Positions 16,360 through 24,642 of a stretch of 64,000 bases of DNA are shown here, one piece after another. Origin of the DNA: an uncultured Bacteroidia bacterium (GTDB lineage Bacteria; Bacteroidota; Bacteroidia; Bacteroidales; ML635J-15); the NCBI GenBank assembly GCA_902800045.1, contig CADCCZ010000001.1, positions 1,322,830 to 1,386,829 on the forward strand, given 5' to 3'. The number at the start of each line of letters is the position of its first letter. Positions within the stretch are counted from its first letter, which is position 1. The notes under the pieces were generated by a model. It saw only the letters and a program-made list of their open reading frames with translations, made no database searches and was not told where the DNA came from. The position numbers were made by a program, and so were the translations under genes.

Positions 16360-17512
16360 GCTTTTCAATATTTTCCAATTCAGCAATAGTGCGCTCGACA
16401 ACTTCTTGCAACTGGTAAGAAGCAACGCCCAATGGCTTTTGAATATCTTGTAACGACCATTCTACAATGGTTTTGTCCGTAGATTTGCATATAAGCAAGC
16501 CTACGGAAGGATTATCTCCCTCGCCACGCAACAACTTATCTGCTGCCGTAACATAGAAATTGAGCTTTCCTGCAAACTCAGGGATAAACTTAACAGCCTT
16601 CAGTTCTACAACAACATATCTGTGTTGAGGTATATGATAGAATACCAAATCGGGGAAAAACGTCTGTCCTCCAGGCATCTGCAATTCCATTTGCCGTCCC
16701 ACATAAGAGAATCCACGTCCCAATTCAAGGAGAAACCTTGTGATATTATTGGCTAAAGCATTCTCCAAGTCTTTTTCTTTCTTTACCTCCTCAACTGTAA
16801 TGAAACTCAAATCGTATTCTTTCTTCAACAATTCCTTAGCCGACTCGCTTTGAGATATCGGTAAGGTCGTATCGAAATTGGTAATAGCTGAGCCTTGCGT
16901 TTCATAGAGGTGAGTATCCATTTGATGCTCCAAAAAAGCACGACTCCAACCCTCTGATATGACTTTGCCTACATAGAAAAGTGCCTCGTCAACAGATTGG
17001 GCTTTAGAAATTATAATGACATGATGAAACCAAGGTACTTGACCAAAAACACCAGGCATCTCTAATTGGTCAGCAGGCTGCTGACTTTTTTCCTCTTTTC
17101 CCAAATGGTCAGCAACTTGCTGACTAATTTGGTCAACGGGTCGTTGACTTTTTGCATCATGTTCATTATAAAACAGATACCAACGCTTCATATATTTTAC
17201 ATTGGTAAAAGAAAAACCTGACATATCAGGAAAAGCCTGCTGCATATCAAGAGCAAACTGTTTCACCACACCTGCGCCCCAACGTTCTTCTGCTCGTAAA
17301 GCCACCAAATCCCTGCCAATGCTCCAATAGAACTCAAGCATTGTTGTATTTACACGAATAGATGCTTTTATCTGGCTCTGACAGAAACGTTTTTTTACAT
17401 CCGACAACCATTCTACATACTCTTTGTCGGCTGTCATACCATCACGATGTACAAACGATGGCTTTTCTACGTTTTTGCCCTCTTTCATATACTTTCCCTT
17501 ATTCGATTCCAT
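16340..17512 (-). CDS. DUF1016/YhcG-type PD-(D/E)XK nuclease family protein
   Basis: About 390 residues. The N-terminal DUF1016_N part begins at about DKEYVEWLSDVKKRF and includes the typical YWSIGRDLV and SFTNVKYMKRWY. The C-terminal part carries the PD-(D/E)XK signature TFFPDLVFYHIPQHRYVVVELKAVKF. The family is a predicted endonuclease often found beside type I systems. It sits between hsdM and hsdS with overlaps on both sides, so it is part of the operon. Between the two domains is an 8-residue repeat unit (SQRPVDQI, SQQVADHL, SQQPADQL) encoded by three perfect DNA palindromes (17069-17148). Starts at 17512 and 17488 are both possible. Confidence 0.88.
   Translation of the reverse strand: MESNKGKYMKEGKNVEKPSFVHRDGMTADKEYVEWLSDVKKRFCQSQIKASIRVNTTMLEFYWSIGRDLVALRAEERWGAGVVKQFALDMQQAFPDMSGFSFTNVKYMKRWYLFYNEHDAKSQRPVDQISQQVADHLGKEEKSQQPADQLEMPGVFGQVPWFHHVIIISKAQSVDEALFYVGKVISEGWSRAFLEHQMDTHLYETQGSAITNFDTTLPISQSESAKELLKKEYDLSFITVEEVKKEKDLENALANNITRFLLELGRGFSYVGRQMELQMPGGQTFFPDLVFYHIPQHRYVVVELKAVKFIPEFAGKLNFYVTAADKLLRGEGDNPSVGLLICKSTDKTIVEWSLQDIQKPLGVASYQLQEVVERTIAELENIEKHDDEEV
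17069..17148. repeat. Three perfect 17-bp palindromes inside a coding sequence
   Basis: On the + strand: GTCAGCAGGCTGCTGAC (17069-17085), GTCAGCAACTTGCTGAC (17108-17124) and GTCAACGGGTCGTTGAC (17132-17148). Each has 7-bp arms and a 3-base centre. The third differs from the others in two positions of each arm, and both changes are matched in the opposite arm. The start-to-start distances, 39 and 24 bases, are multiples of three, so all three are read in the same phase within the DUF1016 gene. Confidence 0.9.
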
Positions 17513-19112
17513 AGCCAATACCCTTAAACGCCTCTTCAAGCATCTTTTGTGATTCCTTTTCGCGCTGCATCAGTTCTTTCATTTCCTGCTGGATATGAAC
17601 CATTTCCTTGGGATAGTCTATCTCCAAATCGTGGTCGATGAACTCTATATACTTGCTTGGCACCAGTGTCCAATTGTTCTGTTCAATTTCGTCAATGCCG
17701 ACACTTCTATATAGCTCTGGCTCTGCATAGTTCTTGCCGTCGGTTCCTGCCGACTGCCACTTGTGGTAAATCTCAGCGACACGTTGAATCTGCTCCGAAA
17801 CAAGTCTGACCTTCTTTTTGTTTTCGCCTTTAACCGGATTCTCAGTCCAACTGCGCAGGTCCATGAACAGTATTTCGTGCTCCCTATTGCGCAAATCACG
17901 ACCATGATACTTGCCACCTTTCTTGTTCTGGTTCAGAATCCAGAAAGTTACGCTAATGTCGGTATGTATAAACAATTCCCTCGGGAGAATAATGATAGCC
18001 TCCACCTTGTCTTTCCGTATCAGGTTCTTTCTGATTTCTATGGTATCAGAGTCTCCTAGTGCACCGTTAGCCAACAAAAAACCAGCCACGCCAGATAGCG
18101 GTTTCAGATGGGATAGCATGTGCAGAATCCAAGCGTAGTTGGCATTACTTTCGGGCGGTATTCCGTAATCTGTCCAACGGGCATCTGTGCGAAGATTTTC
18201 GTCCCACCAAGGCTTGAGATTAAACGGAGGATTAGCCATTATGTAATCGAAATAAAGCCCCTTGTGCAAATCATTCGTAAATGTAGAATCGCTCTCGTTT
18301 CCTAGGTTATGGCTTATGCCACGCAAGGCTAGGTTCATCTTGGCAAGGCGGTAAGTCGCGGCCTCTTTCTCTTGTCCATATACATTAATGCGGCTAATGT
18401 CGCCTTTCTTTGATTTCACCAGCTCTGTACTCTGGATAAACATACCGCCCGAACCGCAGCAAGGGTCGTAGAGTGTGCCATCGAAAGGCTCGATAACCGT
18501 AGAAATGAGTTGCACCACATCGTGGGGCGTATAAAATTCACCTTCTTCCTTTGATACTGCTGCTACTGCAAACTGGTTCAAAAAGTATTCGTACACATAC
18601 CCAATAAGGTCTTTCTCCTCGCCAAAGGTCTTGTGGCTAATCTTGTTCACCTCGTCAACAATCTTCTTTATATCGTTTGCAGCAAGGTTTCTTTGTGTAA
18701 ATGTACCCTCCACGAAGCATCCTTTCAGCCGATCATTGGTTTCTGCAATGCTTTTTAGAGCCTGGTCAAGGGCTACATTTAGTTTTGGAGCCGCAGTATT
18801 AATTATGGTTGACCATCTAGACTCTTTAGGAAGACCGAAAGTTCCATCTGCAAAAGTGGTATCATCGAAGAACGCCTTCTGAATTTCCTCATCGTCAGGA
18901 TTCAGTCCCTCGTCAATGAGTCTCTTGCGCAAACTGGCAACACCATCTTCATATTTCTCTCCGATAAAACGCAAAAACACGAGAGTCAGCATTAAATCTC
19001 TTTTTTCGAAGAATGATCCTGAGTTCTTAGCACCTCTTAATATATCCCTGCACTTGAACAAAATACTGTCAAGATTAAGAGTTTCTTCTTTTTTTGTTGT
19101 TTTTTTTGCCAT
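17499..19112 (-). CDS. hsdM: Type I restriction enzyme, M subunit (N6-adenine methyltransferase)
   Basis: A 537-residue HsdM. An N-terminal helical HsdM_N domain (DSILFKCRDILRGAKNSGSFFEKRDLMLTLVFLRFI) is followed by the methyltransferase with SAM-binding motif DPCCGSGGMF near residues 214-223 and the catalytic NPPF near 293-296. With HsdS it methylates the host site and with HsdR it forms the restriction complex. The stop overlaps the start of the DUF1016 gene. A TAAATTTG promoter-like box lies 35-42 bases upstream, so the restriction genes may be transcribed separately from the preceding sensor-regulator genes. No signs of decay. Confidence 0.95.
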   Translation of the reverse strand: MAKKTTKKEETLNLDSILFKCRDILRGAKNSGSFFEKRDLMLTLVFLRFIGEKYEDGVASLRKRLIDEGLNPDDEEIQKAFFDDTTFADGTFGLPKESRWSTIINTAAPKLNVALDQALKSIAETNDRLKGCFVEGTFTQRNLAANDIKKIVDEVNKISHKTFGEEKDLIGYVYEYFLNQFAVAAVSKEEGEFYTPHDVVQLISTVIEPFDGTLYDPCCGSGGMFIQSTELVKSKKGDISRINVYGQEKEAATYRLAKMNLALRGISHNLGNESDSTFTNDLHKGLYFDYIMANPPFNLKPWWDENLRTDARWTDYGIPPESNANYAWILHMLSHLKPLSGVAGFLLANGALGDSDTIEIRKNLIRKDKVEAIIILPRELFIHTDISVTFWILNQNKKGGKYHGRDLRNREHEILFMDLRSWTENPVKGENKKKVRLVSEQIQRVAEIYHKWQSAGTDGKNYAEPELYRSVGIDEIEQNNWTLVPSKYIEFIDHDLEIDYPKEMVHIQQEMKELMQREKESQKMLEEAFKGIGYGIE

Positions 19113-19146
19113 GTACTATACCTTTTATGTATACAAAAAAAAATTA

Positions 19147-19154
19147 CAAATTTA
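19147..19154 (-). promoter_or_regulatory. Candidate -7 box for hsdM
   Basis: TAAATTTG on the minus strand matches the Bacteroidota TAnnTTTG element 35 bases before the hsdM ATG, in the 123-base gap after the receiver-domain gene. No clear -33 element is visible. Confidence 0.4.
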
Positions 19155-19235
19155 ATTATATTTTACAAAACCTCCAATACTTATCTATATGATATATTAC
19201 ATTAAATATGTGCCAATACTTTCATAAGAGTGTCA

Positions 19236-20270
19236 TTATCTTGAAATAGGATTTGATTCATATAGTGGAGGGTTTAAATCTTGATTTTGTAGTTTCTCAA
19301 TAATTTCATTATACCACCTAAGTATATCCATAACAAGATACAAACAAGCTCTAAACAAAAATGGAGACTTAGCATTAATAGTGTACTCAGAAACATTGAG
19401 ATTCAATCCAACTGATTTATGCGAACCGTCTTGTAAAATATCAACCAATTTTTCAACAGAATAACCTAACGGAATAGGCATTATATCATCTTTCGGTTTA
19501 TATTGTATTCCATTTAAGGTTACCCCCTTCCATTTTCTAACTAACTCTGAAGTTCTACTATCCCGGTATGATATATATGTATAGAAATTTTTAAAATTAT
19601 TTAAAGTTTTAATCGTTTGAGGAATTATATAATTACTCCTACATTCTTCCATAATTCTTTCCAAAAATCCTCTTAGTTGATTAAAAAGATCTATACTTCG
19701 GTTAAAATTTTTATCCCTTGCTTCATCCAATAGTAATTGGTGCAAATTCTCTCCACATTGTACATTAATTTTGGACGCTATATCTATAAGATACTGGTAC
19801 TTTTTCTTAACCATGAACTCCACAGAATGAATATGATCAACATCCTCGATAATCTTTTCCACCAAATCACGAACATTACCCTTCTGTATGTATCTGTCTA
19901 GTTTTATAAAATAGTCAAGTTCACCATTCTTACATTTATTATCCAAAAATCCTTTTTTAGCAGTGTATAGGAAAAACGGTATATCTCTTTTTGAATTATA
20001 CAATTCAATAAATGAGATTGTATGAATTAGACCACTTATATCATCACTCTCGACATATTCTACATCTCCCTTAGGGAAGTTGCCATCTACTATAACTGCA
20101 TCTATTTTATCTTTGTAGCATTCAATAGCATCTTTCAAGGCTTCTGACGTAGGCACATATTTAAGTACTTCGATATTTTTTTCATCGAAAAGTTTACGAA
20201 TAGTTCCGTCCTTTTCCAAGGTGGCACATTCATCGTCAGCCCATATTACATTATAAACATTCGCACTCAT
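19236..20270 (-). CDS. Receiver-domain protein with unrecognised C-terminal half
   Basis: A 344-residue protein. Residues about 5-135 show the receiver layout of a response regulator: acidic pair D12 D13 after the first strand, a candidate phosphoacceptor D62 in AVIVDGNF, T103 in FFLYTAKK and K123 in FIKLDR. The remaining 200 residues are mostly helical, with no helix-turn-helix, nuclease or cyclase motif that I can identify, so this is not an ordinary transcription regulator by sight. The ATG at 20270 lies 20 bases inside the kinase-fusion gene, implying coupled synthesis. It is very probably the phosphorylation partner of that kinase. The effector activity is unknown. Confidence 0.75.
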   Translation of the reverse strand: MSANVYNVIWADDECATLEKDGTIRKLFDEKNIEVLKYVPTSEALKDAIECYKDKIDAVIVDGNFPKGDVEYVESDDISGLIHTISFIELYNSKRDIPFFLYTAKKGFLDNKCKNGELDYFIKLDRYIQKGNVRDLVEKIIEDVDHIHSVEFMVKKKYQYLIDIASKINVQCGENLHQLLLDEARDKNFNRSIDLFNQLRGFLERIMEECRSNYIIPQTIKTLNNFKNFYTYISYRDSRTSELVRKWKGVTLNGIQYKPKDDIMPIPLGYSVEKLVDILQDGSHKSVGLNLNVSEYTINAKSPFLFRACLYLVMDILRWYNEIIEKLQNQDLNPPLYESNPISR

Positions 20271-22632
20271 AATCATTAAATTTAGTATTGTTAGATGTAA
20301 GATATACAGGAATAAGAATATTAAATGTCAACCATTCGCTATCGCTTTCAATTGAGACCAGCCCATCAAACTTATGCGCAATTTTGTATATATGGTCGCC
20401 ACCTATTCCGTCTTGTGACGAATTTATACCAACAATGCCTCTTGCAACAAAGTCTTTGATAGTAAAATTATCAGGCAAAGGATTACCATTATTAGAAATA
20501 CCTATGCGAATATATTTTCCACCTTTATAATTTACGCCTTCCAATTCTACCAACAATTTGTTTTCTGGCTTTTCTCTTTTGTTAAACCCATGCTGATGAG
20601 CATTAATGAATATGCAATCCATCATAGTGTAAAAAAGATTTATGTCCATCTCAACTTTTGTTTCAGCAAGGTCTTCTGTATTTTTGATTGGAAGAATGTC
20701 AAAAGATTTGTAACCAAAGTTACCCCACGCTTTTATATACTTACTTATCGTATCATATAGATTCACCTTCCCCTTTTCAGCATGTACAAATTCAAAATCT
20801 GTACCGGCACTGTTAATTTGTCGCAAAGCGAATTGAACATTGTCATTTAATGCCACAACCATATCATCTACACGGTCATTCTTGAGGATTTCAATACCTG
20901 CACTAATTTTTGTGAAAGTAACACCCAAATTATGAATTAGATCCGAAGATTTACCACTAAGAATTTGCAAGTTGTCCAGTTTTTTCTTTAATACGTTGTG
21001 TTCTTGCCAGTATATTCTCTGGACAATTTGCTTTTGACTTTCAAGACTTTCATACATCGGAATCATAAAGTTCATCCAATCTATCCTAGGAAGCGCACCT
21101 GTTTCTGGCTCTTTGAATCGTTTAGAATTAATCACACAATTTACAAGGTATTCCGGCAGACACCTATTCTCTTGAATAGTGAAACAATCGAATAGTGGTG
21201 GTACGAAAAGAGGTTCTTCGTCCGTTTTGATATAGAACTTACCTGCAGACACATTAAAAATGATTGCTTTGGAACATAATTTCACATATTTGGACTTGGG
21301 CAGTTCCATTTTTTCAATGTTAATGTCGCGAGTATGCATTTCGGCAATACGACTATACATGTGCTCCGGCTTCAAGACACGCCCAAATGTTTCCTCATAG
21401 CTTCTTATTCCTTTCTCTTTGGTAGCAATGGACAAGAATTTAACTATCCGCTGTCCGGGAAGCACCTCTATTATTTCCTGAACATAAGCAGACGGATCCA
21501 ACGAATAATTTTGCTCGAAAGTTGATTCAAACGGAATTATAGCCGATTGCTTTTTATCATCATTATTTATTCTATTAATTACATCTTGATAGTCTAAAAC
21601 CTTTTGATGCCCTTTGTTCAAAATACAGTCGTTCGCCAATACGAACTTAATATTCTTAGATGTACGTTCTTTGTCGAGAACAATAATAGCTGTATTTACA
21701 CCAGAATACGAAAGAATTCCACTGGGCAGCTTTACAACGCTATCAACCCAATTATTTTCGCACAAGGTTTTTCTTATTTCTAAATTTTCCCCTGGCCTTA
21801 TGCAAGTTCCCGTACTAACCATCAGCACAGCCTTCTTTAGCGATGGCGTGTTAATAAATTTATACAAGATATAATCCTCCAGTAAACTCGGTCGATTAGA
21901 ATCTGTTGGCATATCATTCAAATGTATTCCGAAAGGCAGTTCGGAAGCAAGCATATCACTACCATCATTACTTCTCCAATCTAAAGTAGAATCTCCATTG
22001 AAAACTGCCGCATTTTTTCTCATTGAGGCATCAAGTCTAACTTTAGCAATGACATTTGTTATCCGATTAATTTCCTGACCTACAAAATGGACATCTTTAA
22101 GTTCAGGTTGCAATGCATAAGTGCATAAACCAGCACAAGGATCATATATTTTTGAAGGATTGTGAGTTTTAATCAAATTCGCAATTAATAATGCTACCTC
22201 ATTAGGAGTTATACCCATACCTGCATATTTCCCTCCTCTAGTAGAATAGAAGGAAATGATGTGTTCTATTATCTCAGAATAGTATTCTTTTATATAGTCA
22301 TTACAATAATCATAAAAAATATGAACCGCCTCTGCTGACTGACCCTCAAAGTACTGTTCGTTAACTGATGTGCGAATTTCTTTTAGGAGATCAGACTCAA
22401 AACCATCTAAAGCTTCTATTGATTGAATATGCCTCTTGCCCCTAAAAATATTTCCATTCTCTCCTACAATAGAAACAAGGTGCCCTTCATGATGAGCAAC
22501 TATTACATACAATAGTGGTATTACAGAACATATATCATAATTATCTAACGCGTTAAGGCATTTATTAAGTCTATTAAATAAATTTTCTCTAACATTCTCT
22601 CTTACTTCCATATTAATTCTTTTTAGGTTCAT
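20251..22632 (-). CDS. Degenerate type I methylase / specificity-like protein fused to a histidine kinase core
   Basis: A 793-residue protein with three recognisable parts. Residues about 120-390 follow the HsdM methyltransferase order (TPNEVALLIANLI 142-154, DPCAGLCTY 164-172, ASELPFG 229-235). However, the glycine-rich SAM loop is altered and the catalytic NPPF is replaced by ELPF, so methylation is doubtful. Residues about 395-555 resemble half an HsdS, ending in IPMYESLESQKQIVQRI and a coiled coil. Residues about 556-775 form a kinase core: H-box DLIHNLG with His567, N-box INAHQHGF with Asn677, and G-boxes RGIVG and DGIGGDHIYKIAH. No membrane segment, so it is cytoplasmic. It lies between a WYL regulator (3-base gap) and a receiver protein (overlap). 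I know of no described protein with this architecture. Confidence 0.8.
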   Translation of the reverse strand: MNLKRINMEVRENVRENLFNRLNKCLNALDNYDICSVIPLLYVIVAHHEGHLVSIVGENGNIFRGKRHIQSIEALDGFESDLLKEIRTSVNEQYFEGQSAEAVHIFYDYCNDYIKEYYSEIIEHIISFYSTRGGKYAGMGITPNEVALLIANLIKTHNPSKIYDPCAGLCTYALQPELKDVHFVGQEINRITNVIAKVRLDASMRKNAAVFNGDSTLDWRSNDGSDMLASELPFGIHLNDMPTDSNRPSLLEDYILYKFINTPSLKKAVLMVSTGTCIRPGENLEIRKTLCENNWVDSVVKLPSGILSYSGVNTAIIVLDKERTSKNIKFVLANDCILNKGHQKVLDYQDVINRINNDDKKQSAIIPFESTFEQNYSLDPSAYVQEIIEVLPGQRIVKFLSIATKEKGIRSYEETFGRVLKPEHMYSRIAEMHTRDINIEKMELPKSKYVKLCSKAIIFNVSAGKFYIKTDEEPLFVPPLFDCFTIQENRCLPEYLVNCVINSKRFKEPETGALPRIDWMNFMIPMYESLESQKQIVQRIYWQEHNVLKKKLDNLQILSGKSSDLIHNLGVTFTKISAGIEILKNDRVDDMVVALNDNVQFALRQINSAGTDFEFVHAEKGKVNLYDTISKYIKAWGNFGYKSFDILPIKNTEDLAETKVEMDINLFYTMMDCIFINAHQHGFNKREKPENKLLVELEGVNYKGGKYIRIGISNNGNPLPDNFTIKDFVARGIVGINSSQDGIGGDHIYKIAHKFDGLVSIESDSEWLTFNILIPVYLTSNNTKFNDYECECL

Positions 22633-22635
22633 AAA

Positions 22636-23691
22636 TCATTTTTCGCTGCAAAGGTATGTACTATCTGTGCAGTCTTTCTGCATAGGAAAATATTTTTTTA
22701 TTATTTTTTCAAAAATATTTTTCATTCTATCCCTAAACCATTCTGGATTAACAACTTCCACATCCGAACCAAATGATAAAATTTGTTGTTCCAGTTCCCG
22801 TGTAGGTTTCAATTTTAGTGCAATAAGGCATTTTTCTTCATTTAAGACAGTTTGTGACTTATGGATAGGCTTTGATGTTACGTATGGAAACCTTTCCCTT
22901 GTAAATTTAAGTATAATAGATTCCTTTTCTACATCGTCGTTTGGAATGGAAACTCCAACAATGTCATCAAAAAAATGAGCAAAATCTATTTCTGTATTTG
23001 GTCGAAACAGAACGTCCGCATGTGAAATATGTTGAATTCTGTCAAGAGCCTTATTTGCAATCTTTCCAGACTCCTCCTCATAACCAAATAGAAACCAACG
23101 ATTATTGTATTGCTTTATGTGATACGGATGTAAGGTTGAATCCAAGACCCTGCCTTTATACGTTTCATATCTAATTATTATAGGAGTACGATTTACAACT
23201 GCATCTATCAGTTTCGAAAGATATTCCAATCCTTTCAATTGTTCATTCTGCTCAAATGAAATTACATTATCGCTACTCATCCTTACACCAAAGCGACATT
23301 CAAGCTTCGAGATTACCTCTTCGAGCCACGCATTGCCAGGAATTCCACGATAACGATTTAGCATCTCTATCGTAGAATGCAATTTCTGAACTTCATTGGG
23401 TGTCAGCTGATTTTTGTAAATAGAATAACCTTTTTCTGTGTATTGGTAGTAGCATTTTTTGCCGTCAAGAGGAATTGCATCAAGATAAACATCATTAGGT
23501 AGCATTTTACGGATGGCGTTTATGTCATCACGTAATTGCCGCACTTTAATCATTGAACTTTCGCCCTGATTTTCTGCCAGAAAATCATTCACTTTCTCTA
23601 ACAATTCATCAATATCATATCTATGATGAAAATCACTGAAACATCTATCTAGGATTTGATATCTGAATTGAGCGTTTTTATTTACTGGCAT
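22636..23691 (-). CDS. WYL-domain transcriptional regulator
   Basis: A 351-residue protein of the WYL regulator type: an N-terminal winged helix-turn-helix region (FRYQILDRCFSDFHHRYDIDELLEKVND), a linker, and the WYL domain at about residues 165-240 with HPYHIKQYNNRWFLFGYEE...NKALDRI. A C-terminal extension has GSDVEVVNPEWFRDRM, typical of WCX domains. WYL proteins often repress anti-phage operons and respond to nucleic acid or nucleotide ligands; BrxR and CapW are examples. It is first in the cluster, three bases from the kinase-fusion gene, and probably controls it. A TATATTTG box precedes it. Confidence 0.9.
   Translation of the reverse strand: MPVNKNAQFRYQILDRCFSDFHHRYDIDELLEKVNDFLAENQGESSMIKVRQLRDDINAIRKMLPNDVYLDAIPLDGKKCYYQYTEKGYSIYKNQLTPNEVQKLHSTIEMLNRYRGIPGNAWLEEVISKLECRFGVRMSSDNVISFEQNEQLKGLEYLSKLIDAVVNRTPIIIRYETYKGRVLDSTLHPYHIKQYNNRWFLFGYEEESGKIANKALDRIQHISHADVLFRPNTEIDFAHFFDDIVGVSIPNDDVEKESIILKFTRERFPYVTSKPIHKSQTVLNEEKCLIALKLKPTRELEQQILSFGSDVEVVNPEWFRDRMKNIFEKIIKKYFPMQKDCTDSTYLCSEK
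22648..22656 (-). promoter_or_regulatory. Candidate internal promoter for the kinase-fusion gene
   Basis: TACCTTTGC on the minus strand is a full match to the Bacteroidota -7 box. It lies inside the last codons of the WYL gene, 16 bases before the 22632 ATG. It would allow the sensor and receiver genes to be transcribed apart from their regulator. No convincing -33 box is seen. Confidence 0.4.
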
Positions 23692-23714
23692 ATATCTAGA
23701 TATATTTTAGGATA

Positions 23715-23722
23715 CAAATATA
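23715..23722 (-). promoter_or_regulatory. Candidate promoter for the WYL-led operon
   Basis: TATATTTG on the minus strand lies 24 bases before the WYL start. The bases between it and the start (atatatctagatat) are palindromic and could be an operator for the WYL protein itself. Confidence 0.45.
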
Positions 23723-23844
23723 AAATAAAAATCTCTGCGTTCGTCATGGCAAATGGAAAAAAAATACATCTTCTTATGCTGTCAGCCTCTTGCGTAACTT
23801 TCCTTGTCGCCCTTCCAGTAGTGCATCTAAATCTGCTTAAAACA

Positions 23845-23878
23845 AGCGGCATTCCCATTCGCAAAAAGAAATGCCGCT
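23845..23878. terminator. Hairpin terminator between WYL gene and WG-repeat gene
   Basis: AGCGGCATT at 23845-23853 pairs with AATGCCGCT at 23870-23878. The minus strand continues with TGTTTT. It fits as the end of the WG-repeat transcript (stop at 23906) and separates that gene from the WYL-led operon. Confidence 0.6.
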
Positions 23879-23905
23879 CAAAAAAATCAGATTTTTAAAT
23901 CATCA

Positions 23906-24517
23906 TCATTCATATTGTGCACGTAGGCTTTCGTCCACTACATAATCCCACTCGTCTTCGCTCATGGTTTCGGACAAACTTAGCGGATAAAATTTGCCAT
24001 CAGTGACCCTCACATAGCCCTTCTCCCCATTCAGCGTAAAGATTAAAGAAGACTCGGGGTCTACAAATTCAATGTCGTCGTAGATTGGCTCTACCAGCAT
24101 ACCTATACCTGCCTGCAACAGTCCGTGACGGTCGCCACTATCGATGAAGATATTTTGAATCTCTGCAAAATACGAATCCAACTTGCACGGCATGACTTCC
24201 TTACCATCGATGGTCATAATGCCAAACTGCTTGCTTCCGTCCTTTTTGTAAAATAACCAGCCGTTCGGCGAGGTCATACCTATGTAGTCGTAAACAAAAG
24301 CCGTAAGCTCCGTACCCTTGCCATCGGGCACAACCAACCCCATCTTGCCGTCGTGAATAGCCACATACGGATAATCCTTAGGAACCCTGCGCCCGTATGT
24401 ATAAGCAATCTCATCATAGTTTGCCGGTACGATAATGCTACCTTCAAAATTCTTAACTCCCTTTTTGCCGTTTTCAGCAACAAATACTTCGGTAAAATTC
24501 TTTTTAATTTCTGACAT
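23906..24517 (-). CDS. WG-repeat protein (203 aa)
   Basis: Paralogue of the protein at 9381-9959. Degenerate WG blocks include NGKKGVKNFEGS, DGKMGLVVPDGK, DGSKQFGIMTIDGKE, DRHGLLQAGIGMLVEPIYDD and NGEKGYVRVTDGK, and the C-terminus LSETMSEDEWDYVV matches the relative. No signal peptide. The gene begins at ATG 24517 behind an A/T-rich leader. The molecular role of this family is not established. Confidence 0.73.
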   Translation of the reverse strand: MSEIKKNFTEVFVAENGKKGVKNFEGSIIVPANYDEIAYTYGRRVPKDYPYVAIHDGKMGLVVPDGKGTELTAFVYDYIGMTSPNGWLFYKKDGSKQFGIMTIDGKEVMPCKLDSYFAEIQNIFIDSGDRHGLLQAGIGMLVEPIYDDIEFVDPESSLIFTLNGEKGYVRVTDGKFYPLSLSETMSEDEWDYVVDESLRAQYE

Positions 24518-24642
24518 AATATTTAATTTTTAAATTTGTACTCTTTTTGTCCGCGTTGTCACAATTTTTGCGTTGCTCCATTTCATTCCGCAGCAAAAAT
24601 ATGCGCCAACGCTACTAAACACATACTTTTATCTACAGATAT

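Noticed and set aside
20251..22632. Second active HsdM of another type I system
   Set aside because: The catalytic NPPF and the SAM-loop glycines are replaced, and a kinase core follows, so an ordinary methylase is unlikely.
23746..23898. 50-codon plus-strand frame with a hydrophobic start
   Set aside because: It runs through the terminator hairpin at 23845-23878 and opposes both flanking genes.
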